64,000 bases of DNA from Lachnospiraceae bacterium UBA3632 (GTDB taxonomy: Bacteria; Bacillota; Clostridia; Lachnospirales; Lachnospiraceae): assembly GCA_002373975.1 (NCBI GenBank), contig DFKZ01000039.1, positions 1 through 64,000 of the forward strand, read 5' to 3'. The notes beneath the pieces were generated by a model, which saw only the letters and a list, made by a program, of their open reading frames with translations, was not told the DNA's origin and did not search any database. Both the position numbers and the translations under genes were made by a program. Shown piece by piece: positions 1-8,049 of this stretch. Each line of letters starts with the position of its first letter. Position 1 is the first letter of the stretch.

Positions 1-71
1 CGGGGTGGCGGGAATCGAACCCACTGCCTCCACATCCCAAATGTGGCAGTCTACCAATGACCTACACCCCG
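1..71 (-). tRNA. tRNA-Pro, anticodon TGG, lacking its 3' base
   Basis: Read on the minus strand this folds as a complete cloverleaf: a 7-bp acceptor stem, a D arm with GG in the loop, anticodon stem CCACA/TGTGG enclosing TTTGGGA (anticodon TGG), a 5-nt variable loop and a T arm with TTCGATT. The discriminator base would fall just outside the left edge, so the gene is short by one base here. Any encoded CCA is also out of view. It decodes proline CCN codons, mainly CCA/CCG. A second proline tRNA lies at 30036-30110. Confidence 0.95.
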
Positions 72-86
72 AAACGGCAAGTGATA

Positions 87-114
87 TTATTACATTTTTT
101 CAAATGAAAGTCAA
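87..114 (-). promoter_or_regulatory. Promoter of tRNA-Pro(TGG)
   Basis: On the minus strand TTGACT (109-114) and TAATAA (87-92) are separated by 16 nt, and the predicted start is a few bases upstream of the tRNA 5' end. An alternative -10, TAATAT at 84-89, would need a 19-nt spacer. The match to the sigma-A consensus is good, but the position is inferred from sequence only. Confidence 0.6.
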
Positions 115-150
115 CTAAAACACCTCGTATTTAGCTTTCGGATTTCAGAC

Positions 151-969
151 CTACATATTCCCCAGCAAGGTATCCTTTATAACTCCTATGCACTCCCGCG
201 TCATGTTGGTAAGGAGGTATACGACATGCGAATCGGCCGCTATGCCGACCACATGCTTACCGCCCTGTTTTCTGGCTATGGATGTGCCTCGGAACACATG
301 AAAATTATTGGTTATTATTCCTATATGATCATTTTCGGGATCAAGGAATTCATAACTGTAAAGTATATTCTGGATCGTGTTGGTGGATTTTTCCTCAGCT
401 ATTATCCTGTCAGCTTCGATTCCCTTTTTGACCAGATAATCCTTCATGGCGCTGCCTTCCGGCTGCGGCTCGTTAGGTCCCTGCCCGCCGGTGCAGATAG
501 CAATTGTGTCCGGATTCTCCGATAGGTACTCATACGCCCTGTCAAGCCGGTATTTGAGCACCACGCTTGGGCCGCTGCTTCTGACCTGAGCCCCGAGAAC
601 GATCACATAATCAAGATCCGGCTCACCCTTGGCGGCAAATCCGCTGATTATAAAACCTTCGATGAACAAAAATAAGGCAATCCCGGCCGAGAAGAGTGCG
701 ATTACCCCTATCTTCAACCACTTCGGAAGCTTCTGCCAGAGTTTTATCCTTCTGAACACTTCCATCAATATGCATACAGCTCCCAGAAAGGCCCATACCA
801 GATAAAAATTCGTACCGCTCCCTGCGCGGCGCGCCACAAGTGCATACACGAAAAAAAAGATACCCGCCGCGATCCAAATAATTGTGGGTATCAGATTTTT
901 AACTATTCGCACTAAACCTTCTGTGCCATTCGTTTTCTTTGTGTTATTCTTACTTTTTTCGTTTTCCAT
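151..969 (-). CDS. YdcF/SanA-like DUF218 membrane-anchored protein
   Basis: This 272-residue protein has about three hydrophobic segments in its first 115 residues, followed by a DUF218 domain. The domain opens with DYVIVLGAQV (about 120-129) and continues through TGGQGPNE and SAMKDYLVKKGI. The order of a VLGA strand, a GG(Q)G turn and an acidic/Ser-Thr patch (EEKSTNTIQN) is typical of the YdcF/ElyC/SanA family, which acts at the envelope by mechanisms not fully defined. The three-segment N-terminal anchor fits the Gram-positive YdcF type. It lies about 100 nt downstream of yfcE on the same strand, so it may be the last gene of that run. The family is sure; the substrate is unknown. Confidence 0.85.
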   Translation of the reverse strand: MENEKSKNNTKKTNGTEGLVRIVKNLIPTIIWIAAGIFFFVYALVARRAGSGTNFYLVWAFLGAVCILMEVFRRIKLWQKLPKWLKIGVIALFSAGIALFLFIEGFIISGFAAKGEPDLDYVIVLGAQVRSSGPSVVLKYRLDRAYEYLSENPDTIAICTGGQGPNEPQPEGSAMKDYLVKKGIEADRIIAEEKSTNTIQNILYSYEFLDPENDHIGIITNNFHVFRGTSIARKQGGKHVVGIAADSHVVYLLTNMTRECIGVIKDTLLGNM

Positions 970-1070
970 TATCAGTTAAACATCTACATCGTTAAGCCTC
1001 ATGTTACCGGCTTCCTTAAGATGGTGGTGTGGAAAGGATTCCTGCATACTCTGCCATATTCGGCTGCACC

Positions 1071-1547
1071 TTACAGATATGCTATCGTAAAGTGCACCTC
1101 ACCGAATCTGTCAATCTCCATCAGCATATATGAAGGTCTTCTTCCTTCCTGGCGCGGATAGGAAAGAGATCCGGGATTTACAGCGTAAACACCGCCTTCA
1201 AATCTCACCTCAGGCTTATGGGTGTGGCCGTAAATAACCACATCAAAGCCTCTGGCTCTCGCCTCATCCATTATAAGCTCCGGCCCCATGGAGACATGAT
1301 ACCTGTGACCATGAGTGATAAGGCATTTATACTTTCCGATGGACAGTTCCACCTCGGGCGGAAGCTCCGTAAAGAAATCGTTGTTTCCGCTCACCATATA
1401 AACGGGACACTGGGCTGCCTGTGAGATCGCCACTTCGCTGCCCTCGATATCGCCGCAATGGATCACCATATCCGGTTTTACAAGCTCCAATACCTTGAAA
1501 TAATTGGCATTACTTCTGTGTGTATCGCTTACGATAAGTACTTTCAT
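1071..1547 (-). CDS. yfcE: YfcE-type metallophosphoesterase
   Basis: This 158-residue protein is a single-domain calcineurin-like phosphodiesterase of the YfcE/MJ0936 family. All metal-binding motifs are present in order: SDTHRS near the N-terminus, HCGDIEG, GNND, THGHRYHV and YGHTHKPE. Members hydrolyse phosphodiesters with Mn2+ or Ni2+; the natural substrate is not settled. Its start overlaps the stop of rdgB by 4 nt (ATGA arrangement), so the two are translationally coupled. RdgB and YfcE-type enzymes are commonly adjacent in Firmicutes. No odd features. Confidence 0.93.
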   Translation of the reverse strand: MKVLIVSDTHRSNANYFKVLELVKPDMVIHCGDIEGSEVAISQAAQCPVYMVSGNNDFFTELPPEVELSIGKYKCLITHGHRYHVSMGPELIMDEARARGFDVVIYGHTHKPEVRFEGGVYAVNPGSLSYPRQEGRRPSYMLMEIDRFGEVHFTIAYL

Positions 1548-2134
1548 GCTTTCTTAAGCTCTTCCTTCATAAGTTTCAGGGCTTTTCCTCTGTGGCTGAT
1601 CTTATTCTTCTCCGATTCGGGGATCTCCGCCGTGGTACACCCAAGCTCGGGGACATAGAATATAGGATCGAATCCGAACCCGTGCTCTCCTTTTTCCTCA
1701 AAACCGATCTGCCCTTCTATAGTAGCCCTGACACATTTTTCCTTTCCGTCGGGAAAGACCGCTGCGATGGCACAGACGAATCTGGCGCTGCGCTCCGCTC
1801 CTTCTTTCCCCTCAAGGCGTCTGATTATATCGGCATTCTTCACGCTGTAAGGCGTATCATGACCGAGATATCTTGCGGAGTATATTCCGGGCTCACCGCC
1901 AAGCGCATCCACTTCAAGCCCCGAATCGTCGGCAAGAACAAGATCATCCGGGAGGAGCTTTGAAACAGCCCTTGCCTTTATCATAGCGTTTTCCTCAAAT
2001 GTTTTCCCGTCTTCCTCTATTTCGGGATTCACTCCTGCTTCCTTCATGGATACTATCTCGTATCCGGAGTCGGACATTATATCCCTGATCTCCCTCATTT
2101 TTCCCTGATTACCGGTTGCAAATACAAGTCTCAA
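1544..2134 (-). CDS. rdgB: XTP/dITP diphosphatase (RdgB/HAM1)
   Basis: This 196-residue enzyme removes non-canonical purine nucleotides by hydrolysing dITP, XTP and ITP to monophosphate and pyrophosphate. Family signatures are clear: FATGNQGKMREI at the N-terminus (nucleotide-binding S/TGN..K), ADDSGLEVDAL with the metal-binding acidic residues, GIYSARY, and GFGFDPIF near residue 150. Length matches the family. The start overlaps the end of the upstream amidase-like gene by 4 nt and the stop overlaps yfcE by 4 nt, so three genes are chained. Confidence 0.96.
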   Translation of the reverse strand: MRLVFATGNQGKMREIRDIMSDSGYEIVSMKEAGVNPEIEEDGKTFEENAMIKARAVSKLLPDDLVLADDSGLEVDALGGEPGIYSARYLGHDTPYSVKNADIIRRLEGKEGAERSARFVCAIAAVFPDGKEKCVRATIEGQIGFEEKGEHGFGFDPIFYVPELGCTTAEIPESEKNKISHRGKALKLMKEELKKA

Positions 2135-3252
2135 TTCTCACATACCTCTTTTATCGCATTTATTATACCTTCCGCTATCTTTTTCCTGTATCTTTCGTCT
2201 TTCAGGAATCCGTATTCCTTTTCGTTTGTCAGGAAACCTATGCTGATACGTGCCGAAGGTTTCTCGATCATTTTCAGAATATCATCCGCCTGCGCTCCGT
2301 CTATGGATGTGGCCTTATCACTGGCAGAAACTGCGATATTGCGCAAAAAAGTCTCCGCCACCAAGGCATTGTTTATCCCCGGCAGAAAGTATTCATCATT
2401 ATATACCGCTCTCATTCCATAATCCTGCGGATCAGTGCTCTCTGACAGTTCCAGAAATACCACCGCGTCAGCTTCGCAGTCCCTGATTAGTGCAAATATC
2501 TCTTCTTCTGTTCTCGCATTCCCCGGGGTTCGGGCGGAATAAATCCTTGCCGTTACCTTTTCGGAAGATGTTTTTTCTTCTCCCGATAAAGGATTCTGAT
2601 CCGTCGCAGACTCAGCTTCCGCCAGCAGACTGATGGCGCTCTCCGCCACTCTGGCAGTAACATCATCCGCATCCCTCATATCGTATGCGGGGACAAGAAG
2701 GATCACCTTATCATACCGGTCATGTGCCTTGTACGGAGTGATCACAAGCTTTCCGCTTTCCTTTGAAATATCGTAATCCCACACGCCATCCATAAGAAGC
2801 GATATGTGAAGCTCACCGGAATATTCTCTGTAGGCCGCGCTTACTATATGGTCTACTGCGCCCTCTATACCGGTGTTTTCAAAATTGCCGGCTCTTGAAC
2901 CCTTTATTCTGACAAAGAGTGTATGATCCTGATAATAGTTTTCGACGGAGATACCGTTCGACACAGCCGTCATAGGGAGCGGCACTATAAAGCTTTCGCT
3001 TCCCGTAATGCTTTTAGTATTCATCACGGTCCAGTCAGTGGTAACTTCCTGATCGAAGGCTCCGGAATAAATATCTTCGGTGATCTCTTCATCTATTTCA
3101 ACGGTCTTGGTCATCGAACGGTACGCTGTCCCGGCGCAGACAAGTAAAAATATGCACAACAATAAAACGAATTCCACAGTGCTTTTATACCATGGCCTTT
3201 CGTATTCATCTTCCTGTGTTGTGCTTATTTCTTCTCCGTATCTTAAGGTCAT
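2131..3252 (-). CDS. Zinc-less N-acetylmuramoyl-L-alanine amidase homologue, membrane anchored
   Basis: This 373-residue protein has one N-terminal membrane segment (about 26-46), a ~130-residue region without recognised motifs, and a C-terminal domain laid out like Amidase_3 peptidoglycan amidases. The fold signature is visible: an Arg-Thr strand followed by a helix rich in Glu/Arg, then ADAVVFLELSES where active enzymes have ADLFISIHAN, and SIGFLTNEKEYGFLKD where they have VEVGFLSN. The first zinc motif, normally DPGHGG, reads VPAYDM. Both ligand histidines and the catalytic Glu are therefore replaced (His to Tyr/Asp region, His to Leu/Glu, Glu to Ser). I infer a non-catalytic wall-binding or regulatory role. 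It is chained by overlap to rdgB. Confidence 0.75.
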   Translation of the reverse strand: MTLRYGEEISTTQEDEYERPWYKSTVEFVLLLCIFLLVCAGTAYRSMTKTVEIDEEITEDIYSGAFDQEVTTDWTVMNTKSITGSESFIVPLPMTAVSNGISVENYYQDHTLFVRIKGSRAGNFENTGIEGAVDHIVSAAYREYSGELHISLLMDGVWDYDISKESGKLVITPYKAHDRYDKVILLVPAYDMRDADDVTARVAESAISLLAEAESATDQNPLSGEEKTSSEKVTARIYSARTPGNARTEEEIFALIRDCEADAVVFLELSESTDPQDYGMRAVYNDEYFLPGINNALVAETFLRNIAVSASDKATSIDGAQADDILKMIEKPSARISIGFLTNEKEYGFLKDERYRKKIAEGIINAIKEVCEN

Positions 3253-3267
3253 TTTTCCGACGTTCTG

Positions 3268-4425
3268 TTATTCTTTGTGATTTCCGGCTTTTGGCGGCTT
3301 GGGGCCAAGGAACTGATAAAAATATGTCTTCATCATTCCGTTGTATATCTTTCGGTTCTTGTCGGCTTTTCGTCCGATGTCCCTTTCGGCATTTTCGTAT
3401 GAGGTGATAAGGAACATGCTCCATGAATCGAGAAGAGCATATCTTTCCCCGATCATACGATACAGAGCGGGCATCTCATCCTTATCGGAAAGCCTTTCGC
3501 CATAAGGCGGATTTGTTATGATAAATCCATATTTTTTGGGATGGCTGAGCATTGCTGCATCTCTTTTCTGAAAATGTATCAGCTTTTCCACTCCGGCAAG
3601 ACGCGCATTTTCTCTGGATATCTTTACCATCTCGTCATCAAGGTCGTATCCCTGTATATCCGTTTCGATATTGGTATCAACAAGTTCCTGAGCTTCGCTT
3701 ACCGCATCATACCACATTTTTTTCGGAATTACATGTGTCCATTTTTCGGCAGTAAAGCTGCGGTTCATTCCGGGCGCCATATTGGCGGCCATCATAGCAG
3801 CCTCGATGGGTATTGTTCCGCTCCCGCAAAAAGGATCCACAAGTATCCGGTCTCCCCGCCATGGGGTAAGCATTATAAGGCCTGCTGCCAGGTTCTCCGC
3901 TATGGGAGCCTTGGCTGTGAGCTTGCGGTAACCCCTTTTATGAAGGGATTCTCCCGTGGTATCAAGCCCTACCGTCACTTCGTCCTTCAGGATAAATACT
4001 CTGAGCGGGAAGGATTCTCCGCTTTCTTCAAACCAGTTTATCCCGTATACTTCTTTAAGTCTCTCGACCATGGCCTTTTTCATGATCGACTGGATATCGG
4101 AAGGGGAAAACAATTTTGATTTTACGCTGGCAGCCTTGGCCACCCAGAATTTTCCGTCCTTCGGGATCCATTCTTCCCACGGAAGATCCTTTGTTCCCTG
4201 AAAGAGCTCCTCAAAACTCTCCGCGCGGAAAGTTCCTATGCTTATCAGTATTCTTTCCGCGGAGCGAAGGAATATGTTTGCACGGCACACCGCGTCGTAA
4301 TCTCCCGTGAAGGAAACTCTTCCGTCCGTTACCGAACTGACATCATATCCGAGATCCGTTATTTCTCTTTTTAATACCGACTCCATGCCGAAATGGCATG
4401 GCGCGATTATCTCAAATGTTTTCAT
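3268..4425 (-). CDS. THUMP-domain class I SAM-dependent RNA methyltransferase (RlmL/YpsC-like)
   Basis: The 385-residue product from this start has an N-terminal ferredoxin-like/THUMP region (EIIAPCHFGMESVLKREI, later GTKDLPWEEW) and a C-terminal Rossmann methyltransferase. The SAM loop is DPFCGSGTIPIEAA and the catalytic motif IV is TNPPYGERL, the pattern of N2-guanine RNA methyltransferases such as YpsC and the RlmL N-terminal half, which modify 23S rRNA. A longer reading frame exists to 4518, but its first 31 residues have no family counterpart and would overlap the upstream gene. The start at 4425 has an AGGA sequence just upstream and lies 5 nt after the GH27 stop. Confidence 0.9.
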   Translation of the reverse strand: MKTFEIIAPCHFGMESVLKREITDLGYDVSSVTDGRVSFTGDYDAVCRANIFLRSAERILISIGTFRAESFEELFQGTKDLPWEEWIPKDGKFWVAKAASVKSKLFSPSDIQSIMKKAMVERLKEVYGINWFEESGESFPLRVFILKDEVTVGLDTTGESLHKRGYRKLTAKAPIAENLAAGLIMLTPWRGDRILVDPFCGSGTIPIEAAMMAANMAPGMNRSFTAEKWTHVIPKKMWYDAVSEAQELVDTNIETDIQGYDLDDEMVKISRENARLAGVEKLIHFQKRDAAMLSHPKKYGFIITNPPYGERLSDKDEMPALYRMIGERYALLDSWSMFLITSYENAERDIGRKADKNRKIYNGMMKTYFYQFLGPKPPKAGNHKE

Positions 4426-4430
4426 AAATC

Positions 4431-5693
4431 CTATTCGTGAATGTAGAATGCCATCGCTCCGTGGGAAGGAATAGCAGCGGTAATGCTTTCGGTGAAATCT
4501 CCTGTCTGTCCGCTCCAAAGCTCGGTAGCGGGAACAGGCCCCGATATCTCAAGTTCATCCAGCGGAAGCTTTATCTCGCCATCGGAATCCCCCGCATTGA
4601 ATAATGCAACATACATTCCGCCTTCGCTTGATATGGCTGTCCACACGATAAACTCATTTCCGTCCACATCCGTGCGGAGCACCTGATGAGCATGACGTGA
4701 ATCCCTGTGCATCCTGAGGATGCCCTCATTGGTGATAAGGCCCATGGTAAACTCGTCAAATCCGGTCATCTCCCCGCCTATCATAAGAGGTGAACGCATG
4801 ATGCTCCAGAGAGTCATCATTGTGATCTGCTCATCCTTGGTAAATTTGGTTCTGTTATTCTTGTCATAATCCTGCTTTAACGGTCCGATGGGAAGCATAT
4901 CCGCGTCGGGATAGTGACCTGCCCCTGCATGGATGCTCCATTTTTCCGCTCTCTCAAACATCGCATACAGAAGATCCCACTCATCCCAGAAATCATCCGT
5001 TATGCGCCACATGTTTGCGACCTTCTTATAAAGCTCGGACTTTTCAAGCAGAGCAGGGCCCGGCGAGAGTGAAAGCACCATATCTCTTCCGCAGTTCTGA
5101 AGGGCCTCGGAGAGCATGATCATCTCCTTTTCCTCATGAGGAAGCTCCCTGCAGATATCGTCACACTTGATAAAATCTACTCCCCACTCGGCATAAAGCT
5201 TAAATATGGAATCATAATAAGCCCTGCCGTTCTCATCGGGAGTGGTCCCGTACATGTCGGGATTCCATACGCAGATACTGTTGAATCTTGCCGCATCGCG
5301 GGCCGTTTTATCGGTACCGAGAATGGGAAGATTTTTATGTACCGCCTGACGCGGTATTCCCCTCATAATATGAATACCGAATTTGAGCCCAAGAGAATGA
5401 ACATACTCGGCAAGAAGTGCAAATCCTTTTCCGTCCGCCGCGGAAGGGAATCTGTTGGGCGCGGGCATAAGCCTTCCATATTCATCCATGCACAGATCCG
5501 CAAAGGGTCTGTATTCATGTGAAGTTGCTCCGGGCTCATACCACTGGATGTCCACAACAACATATTCCCAGCCGTATTCTTTAAGGTTTTCAGCCATAAA
5601 CTCTGCATTTTGTCTTACTTCTTTTTCGGTAACAGCCGCCCCGTAACAATCCCAGCTGTTCCATCCCATAGGTGCGATCGCAGGTCTGTACAT
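4431..5693 (-). CDS. GH27-type alpha-galactosidase, cytoplasmic
   Basis: This 420-residue glycoside hydrolase opens with the family 27/36 signature MGWNSWDCYG (about 9-18). The barrel motif DFIKCDD carries the likely nucleophile Asp178, replacing the more common KYDNC form, and RITDDFWDEW matches the acid/base region RISGD of GH27. A small beta-sandwich follows at the C-terminus. There is no signal peptide, so it should act inside the cell on imported galactosides such as melibiose or raffinose-family sugars; alpha-N-acetylgalactosaminidase activity is an alternative. It ends 5 nt before the RNA methyltransferase start. No transporter or regulator is adjacent, which is unusual for a sugar hydrolase. 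Confidence 0.88.
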   Translation of the reverse strand: MYRPAIAPMGWNSWDCYGAAVTEKEVRQNAEFMAENLKEYGWEYVVVDIQWYEPGATSHEYRPFADLCMDEYGRLMPAPNRFPSAADGKGFALLAEYVHSLGLKFGIHIMRGIPRQAVHKNLPILGTDKTARDAARFNSICVWNPDMYGTTPDENGRAYYDSIFKLYAEWGVDFIKCDDICRELPHEEKEMIMLSEALQNCGRDMVLSLSPGPALLEKSELYKKVANMWRITDDFWDEWDLLYAMFERAEKWSIHAGAGHYPDADMLPIGPLKQDYDKNNRTKFTKDEQITMMTLWSIMRSPLMIGGEMTGFDEFTMGLITNEGILRMHRDSRHAHQVLRTDVDGNEFIVWTAISSEGGMYVALFNAGDSDGEIKLPLDELEISGPVPATELWSGQTGDFTESITAAIPSHGAMAFYIHE

Positions 5694-5749
5694 AAGTATT
5701 CCTCCCAGGTAAACCGATGTAAATATATAGCCTTTTTATTTTACTATAA

Positions 5750-6625
5750 TTATTTATCCTTGTATAGAATCTCTCCGATATCTCCGCTCATAATTACCTG
5801 CGGCGCAAGTTTTTTGTCCGCTCCTTCGGCTTTTATTATCTCACTTGTAATCTTTTTGATCTTCTGCGCGGGCCAATTCCATGTGTTCAAAAGGATACAG
5901 TCCATTCCGTTTCTGACCGCCACCCTGAAATCACTGTCCGGATCGTTCCCGACCATAACGCATTCGGATTTCTTCAGCTTCTCCCCCTTAAGAAGTGCTT
6001 CCATGAATTCCTTCTGGGGTTTCATCATCTCAAGGTCCGAAGAGATATAAATCGCATCAAAATACGGAAGTATACCGCTCTGCTCTATTTCGGGATATGT
6101 AAATATTCTCTGTGCATTAGAAAGAAGATATACTCCCTTACCATCCGCTTTAAGCTTTTCCAAAGTCGAGATCGTGTTTTTATACGGACGCATAAGCTTC
6201 CTTGAATGGACCCGGAAAAGGTTCAGCATACAGAAAATAAACTCACTTTCCGCTACTATCTTCAAAGCCTTTTCTTTATCTTTCCCAGCATACATCGCTC
6301 GAAGCTCATCCACAGGGGTTCCTCCTATCATCGCGGCCGATTTATGCGATCCCGGAGTCTCGAAAAAGAGCCTTGCAAACACATTCTCAAGCTTTATCTC
6401 GGGGTGTTCTGTTTTCTTTTCCCTTCTGTATCTTTGCCTCTCCTCGAAATCTTCGCGCCAAAAAGCTTCAGATAACGCCTTTCCGGTCCAGTTGCACCCA
6501 TAGACGTTAAACTGCTCCGCAAGCAGCTTCCATAAAGAGGGCTTGCGCTCATCCGTTGAGATATCAAGAAGTGTTCCGTACAGATCAAAAATATAGTTTT
6601 TGTATTCTTTCATAACCATTCCCAT
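5750..6625 (-). CDS. HAD-superfamily phosphatase (HAD-IA type)
   Basis: The protein is 291 residues. Motif I is FDLYGTLLDI, with Asp as nucleophile and Tyr where most HAD phosphatases have a second Asp. Motif II is YLLSNAQ, motif III includes MKPQKEFM, and motif IV is VGNDPDSDF. An all-helical cap of about 130 residues lies between motifs I and II, as in subfamily IA. The substrate cannot be read from sequence. Two starts are possible: 6625, or an in-frame ATG at 6613 directly before the conserved KEYKNYIFDL region; neither has a strong ribosome binding site. It precedes the GH27 gene on the same strand and may share its transcript. Confidence 0.88.
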   Translation of the reverse strand: MGMVMKEYKNYIFDLYGTLLDISTDERKPSLWKLLAEQFNVYGCNWTGKALSEAFWREDFEERQRYRREKKTEHPEIKLENVFARLFFETPGSHKSAAMIGGTPVDELRAMYAGKDKEKALKIVAESEFIFCMLNLFRVHSRKLMRPYKNTISTLEKLKADGKGVYLLSNAQRIFTYPEIEQSGILPYFDAIYISSDLEMMKPQKEFMEALLKGEKLKKSECVMVGNDPDSDFRVAVRNGMDCILLNTWNWPAQKIKKITSEIIKAEGADKKLAPQVIMSGDIGEILYKDK

Positions 6626-6672
6626 AGAGAAAAATAGCAGAGTCTGTATGACCCTGCATATAAAAACCGCCC

Positions 6673-6873
6673 TGCGCGGACCGTAGCGGAGCGAAGACCG
6701 AACTCGTTCGATTAACGGACGCGTGCGCGAGAAGGCGCATGACGTCCGGTGGACGGCGCAAAACGTCCGGGGGACGTTTGGTCTGCGCGGACCGTAATGA
6801 AATGAAGACCAGTTTTGCGCGGACCGTAGCGAAGCGAAGACCGAACTCGTTCGGGTCCGATCCGGACCCGAAC
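6673..6873. repeat. Intergenic direct repeats and palindrome
   Basis: The gap between the HAD gene and tRNA-Arg is filled with repeats. A 38-nt unit starting TGCGCGGACCGTAGCG occurs at 6673-6710 and 6816-6853 with one or two differences, and a diverged 27-nt version sits at 6784-6810. A perfect 11-bp inverted repeat (GTTCGGGTCCG and its complement, 3-nt centre) spans 6849-6873. No open frame here looks like a gene. Confidence 0.8.
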
Positions 6874-6875
6874 AT

Positions 6876-6911
6876 AGAATGAGGCGGGGTTATTTAACCC
6901 CACCTCATTCT
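6876..6911 (-). terminator. 17-bp hairpin downstream of tRNA-Arg
   Basis: Two 17-nt arms (6876-6892 and 6895-6911) pair around a 2-nt centre. The single non-Watson-Crick position is C-A on the plus strand but G-U on the minus strand, so an RNA from the minus strand pairs completely. It sits 8 nt beyond the tRNA 3' end, fitting a transcript end or processing site, although no U tract follows. Confidence 0.55.
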
Positions 6912-6918
6912 ATAAACG

Positions 6919-6992
<74 letters not shown>

Positions 6993-7001
6993 ATATAAGC
7001 G

Positions 7002-7105
7002 ATCAGCTTCGTGTACTTTACGAAGCTGATGAAATTGCGTTACGCCTTAGGACGCAATTTCATACGAAGTATCGCGCAAATCGCTGCGTAATTTGCGGCG
7101 ATTTG
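7002..7105. repeat. Three consecutive hairpins in the tRNA-Arg leader
   Basis: Hairpin 1 (7002-7030) has a perfect 11-bp stem and loop GTACTTT. Hairpin 2 (7031-7061) has a perfect 10-bp stem and 11-nt loop. Hairpin 3 (7077-7105) has an 8-bp stem. None is followed by a T run. Hairpin 1 belongs to the loop-conserved family also found near 17.3, 30.2 and 60.3 kb. Confidence 0.85.
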
Positions 7106-7156
7106 TAGTCCAATCGCTTCTCGTGCGACGGAGCACTCTCCGCCGCAACGATAAGA

Positions 7157-7185
7157 ATAATAACTCAAAAAAAGCTAACTGTCAA
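7157..7185 (-). promoter_or_regulatory. Promoter of tRNA-Arg inside the cheY 3' end
   Basis: A perfect -35 TTGACA (7180-7185) and -10 TATTAT (7157-7162) are separated by 17 nt on the minus strand. The -35 overlaps the last codons of cheY. Transcription would start near 7150 and run through the three hairpins into tRNA-Arg. Confidence 0.8.
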
Positions 7186-7537
7186 GCACTTCTTTTATGG
7201 TTTCAAGCACCCTGTCAGAATCAAAAGGCTTTGTGAGGAAATCTTCCGCTCCGCGCTTCAGCGCCTCTACCATCTTCTCCCTCTGACCTGCCGCAGTGAT
7301 CATTATAACCTTTGCATTCTCATCCTCATGTCTGATAAGACTGAGGCTCTCGATGCCGTCCATCTTGGGCATTGTTATGTCCATGGTGACAAGATCGGGG
7401 CGAAGCTCTTTGTACATCTTGAAAGCTTCCTCTCCGTTAAGTGCTTCACCTACTATTGTATATCCGTTATCCTCGAGGAGCTCCCTGAGCACCTTTCTGG
7501 ATGTCTTTGAATCATCTACTATCAATATCCCTGCCAT
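7175..7537 (-). CDS. cheY: CheY-like single-domain response regulator
   Basis: The 120-residue receiver domain has every key residue: the acidic pair Asp8/Asp9, phosphoacceptor Asp53 in VTMDITMP, switch Thr81 in MITAAG, and Lys103 in LTKPF. No output domain follows. Stand-alone CheY proteins bind the flagellar switch or shuttle phosphate in a relay. It lies 18 nt downstream of a CheX-like phosphatase gene and is the third gene of a minus-strand trio starting with a receiver-Hpt protein. Whether it serves chemotaxis proper or another phosphorelay cannot be read from sequence. Confidence 0.93.
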   Translation of the reverse strand: MAGILIVDDSKTSRKVLRELLEDNGYTIVGEALNGEEAFKMYKELRPDLVTMDITMPKMDGIESLSLIRHEDENAKVIMITAAGQREKMVEALKRGAEDFLTKPFDSDRVLETIKEVLDS

Positions 7538-7555
7538 ATGTGTGCTCCTCCTTTT

Positions 7556-8029
7556 TTACCCTAACACGCCGATCAGAAAGTCTACTTTCTTTTCACCCGA
7601 TCTGATCTCTGCACTGCAGAGCTGTTTGGGCTTGTAAGAAACATCAACATTTCCGTAATCCGGGGGTAACAATTCACACTGCGTCCCGTTCATGCTAAGA
7701 TCAGCAGCGTATGAACCACTGATATAGTTGAGAAGCTCGCCCGCGGCATCAAGCGCATCCTCTTCGTCGATAGCTCTGAAATTCTCGCCCGCAAAATTGC
7801 CCGCCGCAAAGAGCAGACCACCGTTCTTCTCAAGAAGCGCACAGAGAATCTTCTTTTCTCCCTCTATGATCTGATTGGCTCCGTAACTGACCGGGAAAGT
7901 GTTGACAAGTTTAATATCCCCGACCTTGGCTGCCTCCCCGAGATACGGCTTAAGCGTTTTTACCGCTCCTTCAAGGATCTGCGCGTACCCCTCCATGCCT
8001 TTCGGCATCTGATACAATACATTGCTCAT
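7556..8029 (-). CDS. cheX: CheX-like CheY-phosphate phosphatase
   Basis: The 157-residue protein fits the CheC/CheX/FliY-type phosphatase domain. The centre holds the diagnostic helix with Glu and Asn (EDALDAAGELLNYISGSYA, about 93-111), where the E..N pair attacks the CheY acyl-phosphate; only one such helix is present, as in CheX. The C-terminal strand region (KKVDFLIGV) also fits. It would dephosphorylate a CheY-type receiver, and cheY is immediately downstream. Sequence divergence from classical CheX is substantial, so the assignment rests mainly on this motif and the neighbourhood. Confidence 0.75.
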   Translation of the reverse strand: MSNVLYQMPKGMEGYAQILEGAVKTLKPYLGEAAKVGDIKLVNTFPVSYGANQIIEGEKKILCALLEKNGGLLFAAGNFAGENFRAIDEEDALDAAGELLNYISGSYAADLSMNGTQCELLPPDYGNVDVSYKPKQLCSAEIRSGEKKVDFLIGVLG

Positions 8030-8049
8030 TTTCGGTCACCCCCTGACCA

